Positions 1 through 10,863 of a DNA stretch of 64,000 bases are shown piece by piece (positions within the stretch are counted from its first letter, which is position 1; every line of letters begins with the position of its first letter). Under the pieces are notes generated by a model that was given only the letters and a program-made list of their open reading frames with translations, was not told where the DNA came from and made no database searches. Source of the DNA: Cladosporium sp. IMV 00045 (Eukaryota > Ascomycota > Dothideomycetes > Cladosporiales > Cladosporiaceae); contig MSJI02000766.1 of the NCBI GenBank assembly GCA_001931905.2, positions 1-64,000 on the forward strand. The letters are read 5' to 3'. The position numbers were made by a program, and so were the translations under genes.

Positions 1-1307
1 GCAAGTCTTCTCGCTGCTTGTAAGCCATCGAGCCCGATTTCGACTAGATGGGTGAAGGTGTGTTTCTTGAGATCAGCGGTCTCACTTGCTCTTAGGAGGC
101 GGTAGAAACAGAACGCCATTATTGCACGCGAGAGTAGAACTCCATCATGACACTGCTGCGCTTCAAGAGCGGCCAGCTTGGCGATACTGGCTTCGGGTCC
201 ATCGGGGTAACTTTGATGATTCTCTGGACTTAGCGCCTCCGAGATGTGATAGAGGTAAATCATCTGTTCCCCCGGAGAAGCTGAAACAGGGTCGGAAGGC
301 ATCGGTGGCACAAGCGAGTCATCGATTGGGGTCTGGACGGGCGGTCGACCGTGTTCATTGGCGATCCAGGTATTCAACAACCGCGCAATCCACAACATCT
401 GCCTTGGCTCGAAGCACAAGTCTTGGTATCTTTCTGTGGTAGCCAAATCTTTGATACTTGTTTCCATGATAGCAATAGAATGCATGGCCGTGCAGCTTGA
501 TATCCAAGTGGCGTAAGGTCGAGCGACTGAGCGCAGATATAGCGTCTGCAGCAACAACGCAGCTACCAAATTCAGGCCTGGTATTACAGTTCGGCTTGCT
601 TCAGCTTCTATAAAAGACTGTAAATGTCGTGCAAGAGTCACATGTCGAGTCTGTTGGGTCGCGGCAAAACCGTCACCGAAAAGTGAGCCTAGGGCGGCTA
701 TACCGAGAAGAACAATGTCATGAGACCCCGTGCCCATCGAAGCGAACCTGGAAGCTATGGCTTCATGAGCTACAATCGGGCGGATGAATGTATAGACTGG
801 ATGTACACTCTCAGTAAAGCTTGCTGCAAGTCGTTGCATTTGTTCCATAGAGAGAGCTGAGGTCAATGTGTTGGTCAGGTTAGGTTCGCCGCCAGTTGAG
901 ACTCCCGAGAATGGGGCGAATGCTTTGGAATGATCAGACTGATCACTTTCTCGTTGTCCCTGTAGGCGATTTGAAAGAATCCTATTAAAGCCGGCATACG
1001 AGATGGCTTCCCGCGACCGCTTGGTCTGCCGGCCTGTACGTTCTGCATGCTGCTGCGCTTCTGGCCTGATTTTCGATGATGGCCCATCAACATCATCAGT
1101 AGGCTGTTCCTGCGTAGGGACTTCGATTCGTGCTCGCTTGAGACGAGATTGTGATTCAAGAGAGAAATAGCATTCGTACTGGAACCTTACGCAAGTGGCA
1201 CATGGCTGCGTGCCATCGCACCGCTTTTTTCGAGTCTTGCACGGCTCGCAGGCTCGAAGAACCCTATGTCGCGATTCTCCTCCGGGTCCTCTTGGCTGAT
1301 CCGCCAT
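1..1307 (-). CDS. Zn2Cys6 transcription factor (C-terminus beyond left edge)
   Basis: Fungal binuclear zinc-cluster regulator, cut by the left edge: 435 codons are open with no stop from the ATG at 1307. Cysteines 20, 23, 30, 36, 39 and 46 give the C-x2-C-x6-C-x5-C-x2-C-x6-C DNA-binding motif, with basic residues KTRKKR between them. After a low-complexity linker, residues from about 185 onward (HPVYTFI, LLGIAALGS, ARPYATW) look like the fungal-specific regulatory domain. No intron is needed in the visible part. It is transcribed in the same direction as the MFS gene beside it and lies at the edge of a probable catabolic cluster, so pathway-specific control of that cluster is a reasonable inference. 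The inducer cannot be read from sequence. Confidence 0.9.
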   Translation of the reverse strand, partial: MADQPRGPGGESRHRVLRACEPCKTRKKRCDGTQPCATCVRFQYECYFSLESQSRLKRARIEVPTQEQPTDDVDGPSSKIRPEAQQHAERTGRQTKRSREAISYAGFNRILSNRLQGQRESDQSDHSKAFAPFSGVSTGGEPNLTNTLTSALSMEQMQRLAASFTESVHPVYTFIRPIVAHEAIASRFASMGTGSHDIVLLGIAALGSLFGDGFAATQQTRHVTLARHLQSFIEAEASRTVIPGLNLVAALLLQTLYLRSVARPYATWISSCTAMHSIAIMETSIKDLATTERYQDLCFEPRQMLWIARLLNTWIANEHGRPPVQTPIDDSLVPPMPSDPVSASPGEQMIYLYHISEALSPENHQSYPDGPEASIAKLAALEAQQCHDGVLLSRAIMAFCFYRLLRASETADLKKHTFTHLVEIGLDGLQAARRL

Positions 1308-1859
1308 CTGACTGATTGAGTGTTTTGATCGATTGTGAAGAGTCAAGGACGAAGCACGAGATGCGGTTGTGAGCGGATGTCGGTCGGGGCGGATCGGGAG
1401 AGGAAGCTCGGAAGGATCGGAAGCGGATCAGACATCCTTTTCGACCGAACTGAGGTGGCGTTCACCTTTTGGTTGTACGTTTCCGATACATTTTTCCAAG
1501 AATTTATTTTACGGCTGTTCTATGCATCCGTGTGACAGATTTTCAAGCTGTCAAGCCAAAAGGCTTGAAATATGCTTGTAAAGCAGAACTCAAAACAAGC
1601 AAGACTCGCAACCGTCGCCCTTCTTAGCTGCAAAACACAACAAGAATGCCTCCCCGAGGGGATGCAACAATGGAGGCATTGTGCATACATCGCCTCTATA
1701 CCTCGCAATAAAAGGTTAAAGTTTGAACAAACCGCCGACATCTTATCGAGCAAATCTCAGTCGCAAACTGTGAGATAGAAGAATACGTCTAAGAAACGGT
1801 GCAGCAAATGTCTCTCATTTCAAACGGATACTTATATATCTGATCTATTTCTGCATCGC
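1308..1859. other. Intergenic region, regulator to MFS gene
   Basis: About 550 bp holding the promoter of the zinc-cluster regulator and the 3' end of the MFS gene. Short open frames here overlap each other on both strands and show no family signal. No RNA gene or repeat was seen. Confidence 0.5.
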
Positions 1860-3731
1860 TTACTCGAAACTCGTGGCGCCCTTGCTCCTCTTCCTCGCGA
1901 TGTGGCCGTAGTGTTTGAAGAAGTAAGGCACTGGAGCTAGAAGGGTCGCAATACCTCCCAGCAATGTCAACGTCCAGTGTACCCCGAGATGCTCGTACAT
2001 CGGCACTGAAACGATCACCATAGGGCCGGCCTGAGAACACAATGTTAGTTTTCCAGAGTTCAGCTCAAATTGTTTTCAAAACACTTACTACGCAGTAGCG
2101 TGTCAACGTCATGCCCACCAGAGCGCTTGCTGCGAAAATCTCGTAGCTATCAATGATATATTGATAGCATGAGATATACAGCTGCATAACTGCGAAGCCG
2201 AACACCACACTGGCTGCAAGTGGTGACCATAGGCTGACACTGGGCCAACTCGTCCAACCCATCCAGAATATGCTGATTGGCAAAGCGGGTGCTCCGATGA
2301 TCGCATGCGTAAGCCTTTCTTCTGGCAATACCTTTTGTTTTCCTGCCTTCTGTGCCTCGGCCAACTTACGCTTGAAGCGATTGTAAACCGGCCATATCGA
2401 ACAAAGCTGGTAAGATGTCAGTTGGTGTCCTAAGCGATCCGAGGAATCCAACATACCGATAGAAGGAAGCCGATGTTGATCCCAATAAAGCAAAGGCCTG
2501 TCTGTGCTTGATCAAGCCCATAGATTCCCCAGCTGCCAAATATGAACCCATATCCTGGCAGAAAGCCAAAGAGGACCGTGTAAATCACAGTCATGTAAAG
2601 CGAAAAAAGCTGGATGATTGGCTCGGTAAGCAGAAACTTCAAGGGCAGCTTGATGCTTCGCTGAAGTCTTTTGTAGAGCGGGATAGATTCCATCTCGTGT
2701 TCCGAGCGGTATAAATCGTTGCCAGTGGCCTCGCGCATCGCCGCGGCTTTCCAGCTCAGAAGCCTCGGAGAGAAGGTCTCAGGAACGAACAATAAGATGG
2801 CGATAATCAGGGCACCAGTTAAGATAAGGGTGAGCCATTCTGACGCAGAAGTGTCAGCTCGTTTCATAAAGTCGGAAACTCCGAACAAGTTGAGAATGCT
2901 CACCTGTCCATTGCCAGCTGACTATTGAGCTAGCGCCTATGAATGAAGCGACCATTGGCGCGAGGAAGGGCCCTAGAAAACAAAGGCATAAAAGCACCGG
3001 AAAGACGTAAGTACGTTCGATTGCCGACCACAGATCAGCTGTCGTGCCACCAAAGTTGGTGAGAGGAGGACAGCCAAACAGACCGGCAAAGAAACGGCAG
3101 ACCAGCCATGAACCAATGTTTGGAGAAAGTCCCGCACCCATTGTGAAGAGGGCGAATATGATGAGGCCTGTAAGTATTAGCGTGGCGAGCTGAGCAGATA
3201 CGGAGAGGTTCACAATAGCATACTGGCAATATACACAGGGTTCCTTCCCAAGATCTCCGAGAATGGCGCACTGATCAAGCTCCCAAGGCCGAACGCAATC
3301 ATGAACAGCGCTGTTCCGAGTAGGGCAACTTCCTCGCCCACGCCGAAGTCTTGCATGAGCTGTGGTGCAATATCCGAGTCGATCGCTGAAGCTCCGGTCA
3401 CTATAAAACTAGTGATGCTGACGATGCCAGTGACCATCCATTTGTAGCCGTAAGACCAGTTTTGTGGGATGAAAGCGTCGTCGAGGTCGTTGCATTCCAC
3501 GAGAATGTAAGGAAGTAGGTTGCTGTCGTTCGCCTTCTCTATTTCGTCTTCTGTCCGCGCCCAGTTTGCGAAGCCGTGAGCCTGTTGTTGAGTGTCGGCA
3601 TGTGTCTGATACTCGTTCACAGACGGACTGTCCTGAACGAGAATGTTGCCGCTGCTAGCTGATTGCTTTTTGCATCGTTGCTCTGACTGCACAGTCTGAC
3701 GTATTTTTCGATATTGGAGGATTGACTGCAT
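1860..3731 (-). CDS. MFS transporter, DHA1-type (drug/polyamine-like)
   Basis: Twelve-helix major facilitator protein, 547 aa, plasma membrane by family. Five exons: 3731-3224, 3167-2904, 2839-2457, 2406-2089, 2030-1860. All four introns are 50-64 bp with GT-AG ends and matching phase. Family signs are the motif-A-like loop GRNPVYIAS, the RFFAGLFGCPPLTNFGG segment and FVPETFSPRLL, typical of the fungal DHA1/TPO-like group. The hydrophilic N-terminus is about 100 residues long. An in-frame ATG at 3854 would add 41 residues; 3731 is preferred because the upstream part is not transporter-like. It faces the oxidoreductase gene across a 472 bp divergent promoter, so uptake or efflux of that pathway's substrate is an inference. 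Confidence 0.9.
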
Positions 3732-4203
3732 GATGGTCGACTGTCTTGACCGGCCCAAGACGAAGATGATATAGAGTATGATGAGGTGATTAGAGTATGA
3801 TGAGGGAAATGCGGCCACCACATCTAACGACCCATCGTATTCATAAAGGAGCACGTGTCAGAGAGGCCTCAAGCGGTTCTACCTTGGTGGTTGGACACAT
3901 CAATCAACGCATGAATGGGACTGATTACAAGGACATCCGACCCGACCTGATCCAACACATCCGATACATCCGCTCTTTCCTCTCCGCCCCGCCTCAGACT
4001 AGATTGGGGAGGGGTAGGTTTGGTAGGGTACATGTCTTTACCTTACCTTAATTTCTATAAGGTACACCTGTCTTCGATCTTCGGATATAAAGCAGACATG
4101 TCCTTGCCAGAATTCTTTGCTATCGTATCATCTTCTCACTAATCATTTCCCATATCCATACCAATAGCCGTTACCCCCCTTCAAGCAATCTTCAATTTTC
4201 AAC
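3732..4203. other. Divergent promoter, MFS / oxidoreductase
   Basis: A 472 bp intergenic stretch between two divergently transcribed cluster genes. It is pyrimidine-rich just upstream of 4204 and contains TATAAA-like sequence near 4086. This is the natural place for co-regulation by the neighbouring zinc-cluster factors, but no defined palindromic CGG pair was recognised. Confidence 0.45.
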
Positions 4204-5458
4204 ATGTTCGGCATGAAGCCTACTGAAGATGCCCCTAGTGGCCCTATTGTCAGAGTGGGAATCATTGGGTACGTTGAATCGAAAACGAGCCTTGAGGCCC
4301 AATCCGTATGCTAACCCCTGAAGATGTGGCATGATCACCCAAGTCACTCACATACCCACTCTAAATATGCTCTCCCACCTCTTCCAGATCACATATCTTT
4401 TCGATGTGTCGGAGCAAGCAATGCAACACAGCCAACTCAAAGTTGCTGGAGATGCCAGACCTGAAACTACTGGAAACGTTGAAGAGTTGTGCAACTCGCC
4501 AGACGTGGACCTAGTCCTCGTAGCAAGCAATCATGTCTTCCACGCATCAGAGGCAGAGCTTGCACTGAAGGCTGGTAAGCATGTCTTCATCGAGAAGCCC
4601 ATCGCTTTGACACTGCAAGATACGGATCGTATCATTGCGGCGGATAAAGCTGCAGGTGGCTCAAAAGCGTTCATCGGCTATATGAGAAGATACGCCGCGG
4701 CGTTCGTCGACGCCGTCAAGGAAGTCGGAAGCATCGAGCAGATCCGCTACGCTCGTGTCAGAGATATCATTGGACCGAACTCCGTCTTCGTCGGACAGTC
4801 TGGCACGTTCCCGAGGACTTTCAACGACTACCGTCAGGCCGATTCAGAAGCGCTGCGCAAGAAGACGAGCGATGACATGGAGCAAGCACTGCAAGCAGAG
4901 CTCGGAATTAAAGTCACAAAAGAAACAAGTATGATGTGGAATATGCTCTCCATCCTCGGCTCGCATGATCTCAGTGCTATGCGAGAGATTCTGGGTATGC
5001 CGAAACGTGTCATTGGTTTCTCACCATGTTCTACGACAGGCTCGCCGTTTTGGAGGTAAGGCTTTCTCCGTTATCTAATCCTATCCGTGACAGGACTAAC
5101 TATCAGCAGTGCTATATTCAAATACCCAAACTTTGCCGTTGCATACGAGTCTGGTGTCGATCAGGTTGCAAGATTTGATGCCTCGATCGAGATCTTCGGT
5201 GACACAAAGACTGTGAAAGTATGCATCGATACTCCCTTTGTGAAAGGCTTGCCCACCACGATGGTGGTGAAAGACTCGTTACCAGATGGGTCGTATAGGG
5301 AGTCAACCATTCGCCGGACGTACGAGGACCCCTTCACGCTCGAGCTTCAGGAAGTGCATCGTTGGATCACTGAAGGGAAGGCCCCGAAGAGCACTCCAAG
5401 TGATGCTAGGCAAGATCTTGAGGTTCTTGGAATGCTTTTGAAAGCCACTGCAGCTTGA
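4204..5458 (+). CDS. Gfo/Idh/MocA-family NAD(P)-dependent oxidoreductase
   Basis: Predicted cytosolic sugar, inositol or glycoside dehydrogenase, 382 aa. Exons 4204-4268, 4324-5055, 5107-5458. The first intron splits the Rossmann turn; joining restores VGIIGCGMITQ at residues 18-28. The family signature EKPIAL (residues 112-117) carries the catalytic lysine K113. The C-terminal half (FAVAYESGVDQVARFDASIE and beyond) matches the substrate-binding alpha/beta domain. Neighbours are a transporter, an alpha/beta hydrolase and an epimerase-like TIM barrel, which together suggest oxidation of a sugar-like compound. The exact substrate is unknown; inositol-like, dihydrodiol-like and 3-keto-glycoside-forming members share the same motifs. 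Confidence 0.92.
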
Positions 5459-5526
5459 GGTGAAAACAGCTTGGATAGATATTTGAGTGAACAGTATCAA
5501 GAACAAAACTAAGCAAGAGAACTTAG

Positions 5527-6614
5527 TCATAGCAGCCAACCCTTCTCCACAAACTCCATTGCAGGACCAGCATATGGCTCCCAGTAGGAAGGCTCCACAT
5601 CGAATGCGTGGTCGTGGCCTTCAGCAATGTCGAATCGCAAATTCGTTTCCGGCAGATGCGCTTTGATGAGATCGACAAGACACTGAGATTGGCGAAGGTA
5701 GACGACCGAGTCATCGTTGCCATGAATGATCCAACTGCGTCAAATCAGCAAACCAGCCCGCAACAGGTTTGAATATTGCACTTACATATGTTTGGGCATT
5801 TGCGTACCTGCTTTCAACCGCTCGAAGGGCAAATGCTCGGGCTGAAGCTTGACGTTCCCGTGCTCCAGCATTTCCGAAGCAAACAAGCCATGCTGGGCTA
5901 AAGCAACAGCGTAAGGTGTTACCTCAAAGCCACCTTTGCTCGCCACCATCTTTCGCTGTTGAGCAACCCAGGCCAGCGCTTCTTCTTTCGAAGGGATGTC
6001 CTTCTCTGGAAAACGAAGGATAGTCGGAGCTCCATCGATTGGCCCCGTTGTCCATAGCTCGTCACGAAGATCGACAGCAGGATATGCCAAAGCTACAGCT
6101 GAGATCTCATCAGGATGGGATAGCGCCAATTGCGTTGCAAAGTAGCCACCAGCAGAGCTTCCAACAAGCAGTAAACGGCGGTAATCGATTTCGTATCCAG
6201 CTGCACGATTCTCCAGAGTTGCTGGCAACTCATCTGTGAACCATTTCCAAAAGTCCTCCAAGTCTTCGAGTGGCTCCGCAATCCCGTTTGTGGTTGGCAA
6301 CAAGCGGTAGTCCGCGGAGACAATGATCGCACCGTGATCGAGAGTCAACTTCAAAGCCCATGGGGCGAAAAACGGAGCAAACAGAGAGTGTGCAGTCGCC
6401 CAGAATCCGCCGTGGATATTGACAATGACGGGATGGCGACCTGGCTGTAGGTCCTTTGGCCTGAGCACAGCCGCCTCGATTTCGTGCGAAGAAACAGTTT
6501 TGTACCTGCGTTTTGTTAGAGAACGATGAGGCTTTGCTTCTGTGTAACTCACGTCACTTCGAAGATATCGAATGGTTTGAACACCGAGTCGTCCGGCCAG
6601 TTGATAGTCGACAT
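5527..6614 (-). CDS. Alpha/beta hydrolase, HSL/carboxylesterase type
   Basis: Serine hydrolase, 329 aa, without signal peptide. Exons 6614-6553, 6505-5786, 5734-5527; introns 47 and 51 bp. Visible motifs are the oxyanion HGG (52-54), the nucleophile elbow GSSAG (136-140, Ser138), an acid in GNDDS (D268 or D269) and His303 in GHDHAF, so the triad is complete only when the third exon is included. It converges on the oxidoreductase with only 68 bp between stops. Within the cluster it may hydrolyse an ester or lactone of the sugar-like substrate; this is inference from context. Confidence 0.9.
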
Positions 6615-7054
6615 CGTGAAAGTTTGTGTTGAAATGTAGGCGTTCGAGTGCAGTGTAACAATTGGTGAGATTGATTTTGACAGTAGAAAGACAATACTTA
6701 CGAGGTCAAGTTAGCTTCTTATATATCTTTCTCGTGCATCTGCATTTGCGTAATGTCTTTGTAGTGGTAGATGGAGCTGCTTACATTCGCGGATGAGACG
6801 TTCCGCTTTTGTCAGCCAGCGGATGCGAATCCCGTTTCGCTGCAATCCCACACAGCCAATGCGAGACGGAAAGAAGATCCGTCGAACTCATGACCAACCC
6901 GATACCATATGATCGATGTGTAGAAAGTAGACGCCGGGACCAGACTGCAAGAATATATATAGTGCTGCCATTGTTAGCACGATTATTACTAGCACCAAAC
7001 TACTAACCGTTCAACTTCTACACTTGATTTGCCTTCCGAGAAAGCCCATATACC
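6615..7054. other. Divergent promoter, hydrolase / epimerase-like gene
   Basis: 440 bp between divergently transcribed cluster genes, with TATATA-like tracts near 6718 and 6954. No other gene or repeat was seen. Confidence 0.45.
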
Positions 7055-7951
7055 ATGCATCTCTGCTCTCATACTTGGATGCGCCCTGAGCCGCTTCGTA
7101 CCACTCTGGCGCGACTAGCTCAACTTGGTTATTCCAGCGTTGAGCTGGCCGGAGAGCCAGAGATGTACCCCATTGAAGAAACTCGACTTCTATTGGAAGA
7201 GTACGACATCAGGTGCTGGGGGACAGTGACCATCCAGACGGGCACTCGAGACCTCACAACGGCGAATCCCCAGCATCGACGGATTACGATTGAATACATG
7301 AAGCAAGTGGTTTCTATGTGCTCAAGGCTTGGAGGCCAGATCGTGACAGTCGTTCCTGGCAGAGTCGGCAAGACCGTGCCAGATGCCTCAGCAGAGGATG
7401 AATGGAAATGGGCAGTCGAAGGGTTGCGTGAGGTGGCAGCTTTCGCCCAAGAAAGCAACATCAAGATCGGGTTGGAGCCGCTGAATCGCTTTGAGACCTG
7501 CTTTCTGAACCGAACAGATCAAGCTACGGCGCTGGCAGATGAAGTCGGATTTGGCTGTGGCATCACCTTTGATCCGTTCCACCTTTCCTTAGAGGAGAAG
7601 GATATGTTCGCTGCCATGCGCATTTGCGGACCAAAGATCATCGACTTCCATGTTGCCGACAGCAACCGTCTCGCCGCTGGAGATGGATCTTTCGACTGGC
7701 CAAAAATCATGCGTACCTTGCGCGAGATACAATACGATGGTGGCCTAGCTTTCGAAGCATCACCGCCAATTGACAGGAGTCCCGTCGGCGATTATGGTGC
7801 AAAGCAGCTTGAGACCAACCCTGTGGACGTATCTGTCGCGCAACTTCAGTTCATCATTGACCATGGATCTGGCGTGCTTGATGACAAGTATTATACAGCG
7901 CTGTTGCAGCGTACTGCGCAACATCTTGCACCTTTGCTAGGGAGTACATAA
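7055..7951 (+). CDS. Sugar isomerase/epimerase TIM barrel (D-psicose/tagatose 3-epimerase-like)
   Basis: Single-exon 298 aa protein of the xylose-isomerase-like TIM-barrel superfamily. The four metal ligands expected in ketose 3-epimerases are all visible: Glu141 (GLEPLNRFE), Asp173 (TFDPFH), His199 (IDFHVADSNR) and Glu234 (AFEAS). Their spacings of 32, 26 and 35 residues nearly match those I recall for bacterial D-tagatose/D-psicose 3-epimerases. Cytosolic. Together with the Gfo/Idh/MocA enzyme it resembles the enzyme pairs of inositol and keto-glycoside breakdown, where members of this fold act as isomerases, dehydratases or eliminating lyases. So '3-epimerase-like' is a family call and not a proven activity. 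Confidence 0.9.
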   Translation: MHLCSHTWMRPEPLRTTLARLAQLGYSSVELAGEPEMYPIEETRLLLEEYDIRCWGTVTIQTGTRDLTTANPQHRRITIEYMKQVVSMCSRLGGQIVTVVPGRVGKTVPDASAEDEWKWAVEGLREVAAFAQESNIKIGLEPLNRFETCFLNRTDQATALADEVGFGCGITFDPFHLSLEEKDMFAAMRICGPKIIDFHVADSNRLAAGDGSFDWPKIMRTLREIQYDGGLAFEASPPIDRSPVGDYGAKQLETNPVDVSVAQLQFIIDHGSGVLDDKYYTALLQRTAQHLAPLLGST

Positions 7952-8348
7952 TTGGAGAGGAAGTGGACGGATCATTGATGGCTGAAGAAGGAAACACGCA
8001 TCGTCGAACGGGGAACGGATGTTCGGTTCCGTTGAGAATTTAGCCGAGAGATGAGCTGGCGCAGGCTGACGGCGTTGCGGATTATTATTCATCCCTTTTC
8101 AATCCGCTCCTTCAAGCAAAATAGACAAAATTAACAAGTCGATAGTAATCAGACATCACGCCTTATCGGTAAATCATGTATGCTGTTGGCGAGAAATTTC
8201 GACTATAGTGCAAGTCATCAGTCTCACTGGAACATACTTGACCCGCGAGAGAACGCCAGCACCGGAACCGCGCGAACGAATTCCAACGCAAGACGCCAGA
8301 TACCTTCCCATCCGAAAAGCAGCAAGTATCAAACTAAATATACGATAG
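7952..8348. other. Intergenic region before second regulator
   Basis: About 400 bp between two same-strand genes. One TTTAGCC (GGCTAAA on the minus strand) occurs at 8039-8045. No gene-like open frame was recognised. Confidence 0.4.
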
Positions 8349-10761
8349 ATGGAATCGGAGGCAGCTCCAAATCAGCGCAAGCGGCGAGTCACTGCTGCTT
8401 GTGATTTCTGTCGGCGAAGAAAAGTAGAGGCCGCGCCGTTGCACTCCATCTTTCTATGCTGATCAACGAATACAGCTGGGCTGCGACAACAAGAGCCCGA
8501 AATGTACCAAATGCGCTGCACACAACCGAGAATGCACGTACGTAGAGCGGTCGGGAGTTGAGAGGTAAAGTATGAAGTTCCTTATTGCGTCTGAGCACAC
8601 ACCAATTTCGCAAAAAGGCCGACCAAAATACGAATTACGCATCTAGAGGACGAGAACCGAATATTGAGGACATCCTTGGCGAGATTGCAAGCTCCAGACA
8701 CGCCATATCCTGCGACAACAAGCGATGTTCATGATACTGGACCAAATAGAAGACAGCCGTCGCTGTTCGCCGCGGCCAAGTCTGCACCAATCACCACCGT
8801 GACTGCTGGGGGCAAATTCCATGGCTCTTCCAGTGCGTTGTATGACGAAGACCATGTCAAGACCGCAAGAGGAACCAACGGCCTCGATCAAAGTTGTACG
8901 GACACGATAAGCAAGCTCTTCGCCGAAACATCAAGACAGCGTAAGTCTGGAACTCTTCTGCAACGCAAAGACCGACAGCTCAATCCTATATAGGCCAGCT
9001 GGAGCGAATGAACCTCAAGTCTGGAAGACTTGACTTTGATGGCATAGAGAGTGACCTTGGATATGATCTTCTTCAGGCCTTCTGGAATCGCCAGCATCAT
9101 TCAGGCAACGTGGTGTACCGTCCGGCCTTCATGAGAGACATGTCCTGCAATGGTCCATATTTCAGCCAACTGTTGCTGAATGCAATGCTATTTCTTGCGT
9201 CGAGCCATGCGCCTCAACTTTGCAGAGACACGCCAACTGGGTCATGCGCGAGCGGAATGCCATTCAGACAGAACGCTGAGAATGTCCTGTATCAGGCGGG
9301 GACACAAATGTTGACCACTAGTAGCATCACTACGGCGCAAGCCTTGATACTATTGGCCGACGCTCTCTTCTCTTGGTGCGACGAAAGAAGCCTTTCATGG
9401 CACTACCTGGGTATAGCAATTAACATGATCGTAGACTTGGGAATTCACAGCACAAAGTCTGCGTTCTACCGCACCAGGTCGGCCGAAGACAAGGAGATTG
9501 GCCGCAGACTCTTCTGGTCAGCCTACGGTGCGTATGCCGGTCATATCTTAAATCATATTTACTGATGAGCGTTCTTGAAGTGGCCGACAAAGTGCAGTCT
9601 ATCTACCAAGGTCGCTTTGCTCGGCTACAGAACATTGACAGCTCGGTTCCAATACTTTTCCTGGATGAGTACGATGAACTGGAGCCATTCAACAGCTTGA
9701 CATACTCCGTAGAGCCACGGCAGCTTGACACTCCGACGCGGAACACGTCCACCTTCGAGCAGCTTTGCAGACTTAGCATCATCGCCGAATCTATCCTGGA
9801 GACTCTGTATTCGGAAAAGTCCATCAGTGCGGACGCTGCAACATCATTACAGGCATCTGTAAATTTGCAGCTCAATCTGGAACAGTGGCGTACTGCACTG
9901 CCTTCTCACCTTGATCTACGATGGGCTCACTTGGGAGAATTCGACATTCTTCCACATACGCTGTCTTTGATGTAAGTTGCGATCCCATTAGCTATTTGAA
10001 CTACTGCTGAGGAGATGTTCAGGGCCATGTATCAGGCTCTTCGGATTCTCAATTCCCGCCCTTTCATCTCCGACAGCCACTTGCAAACTCTTGATTCATC
10101 GGAGGCAAGCTCCGCGTTTTCTATTTGCGTAGAAGCTGCCTCCGAGATCGACAAGATATTGAAGTTGTACGAGCAGCACTTCTGCCTCAAGTCTTGTCCG
10201 TACTTCATCTCGTATGCTACCTACGCCAGCGGGACGATCCATGCCCGCATCGCCGCACAGAGACCCATCGGCTCGCCATTCCATCAAATGCTCCGGCGTT
10301 GTCTTGAGATATTGGCAACTCAACAAGAGCAGTGTCACGCGCCGCGGCAATCTATGAAAGCTTTGCTGAGACTTGCGAAGAGGCTTAATGTAGATGTCGG
10401 ATCAGGATTGACAGCCGCGATATCTAGGACTGATCGATGCGATGATGGCCAGCTGCCTGTTCCGCCGTCCATGGATTGTGTAAACACTGCAACGACACAC
10501 AGCATGTCCACTGGACGTGGAACCGCTCGTTCAAACGTAATGCCAGAGGATATCGACATCGAAGCCATTATACAGAGTTTCGATCCAGGCTGGCAGCAGG
10601 CTTTGCCTCTCCAATTGGAAGGACCAAGGCAGTCCACCTTGAGTGGCGCAGATCCAGCGCTAAGCTCAGAAGGATTCAACTTCGACGACTTTCTGAACTC
10701 TACATTCGTTGGTGACCAAAACGGCAATCTCTTGGATCCCCTGTTTGGACTGAATTTTTAG
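8349..10761 (+). CDS. Zn2Cys6 transcription factor with fungal-specific regulatory domain
   Basis: Second zinc-cluster regulator of the cluster, 716 aa. Six exons: 8349-8423, 8476-8564, 8618-8940, 8994-9527, 9581-9971, 10023-10761. Intron 1 interrupts the zinc cluster; joining gives cysteines 18, 21, 28, 35, 38 and 45 (C-x2-C-x6-C-x6-C-x2-C-x6-C). It is followed by a short coiled segment (ITHLEDENRILR). The middle region (RPAFMRDM, LFLASSHAPQLC, WHYLGIAINMIVDLGIH, RRLFWSAYVADK) is the Fungal_trans domain; the last part is acidic and hydrophobic as in activation domains. All splice phases agree. Probably a local activator or repressor of the neighbouring enzymes. Confidence 0.93.
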
Positions 10762-10863
10762 TTGCAGAAATCTTCAATGAATGAATTTGACGAAAGCGGT
10801 ACACGAAGGTGTTATCAGACATGAACCGATCGACTACAAACGTCGTCGTCGACGACGAACTAT

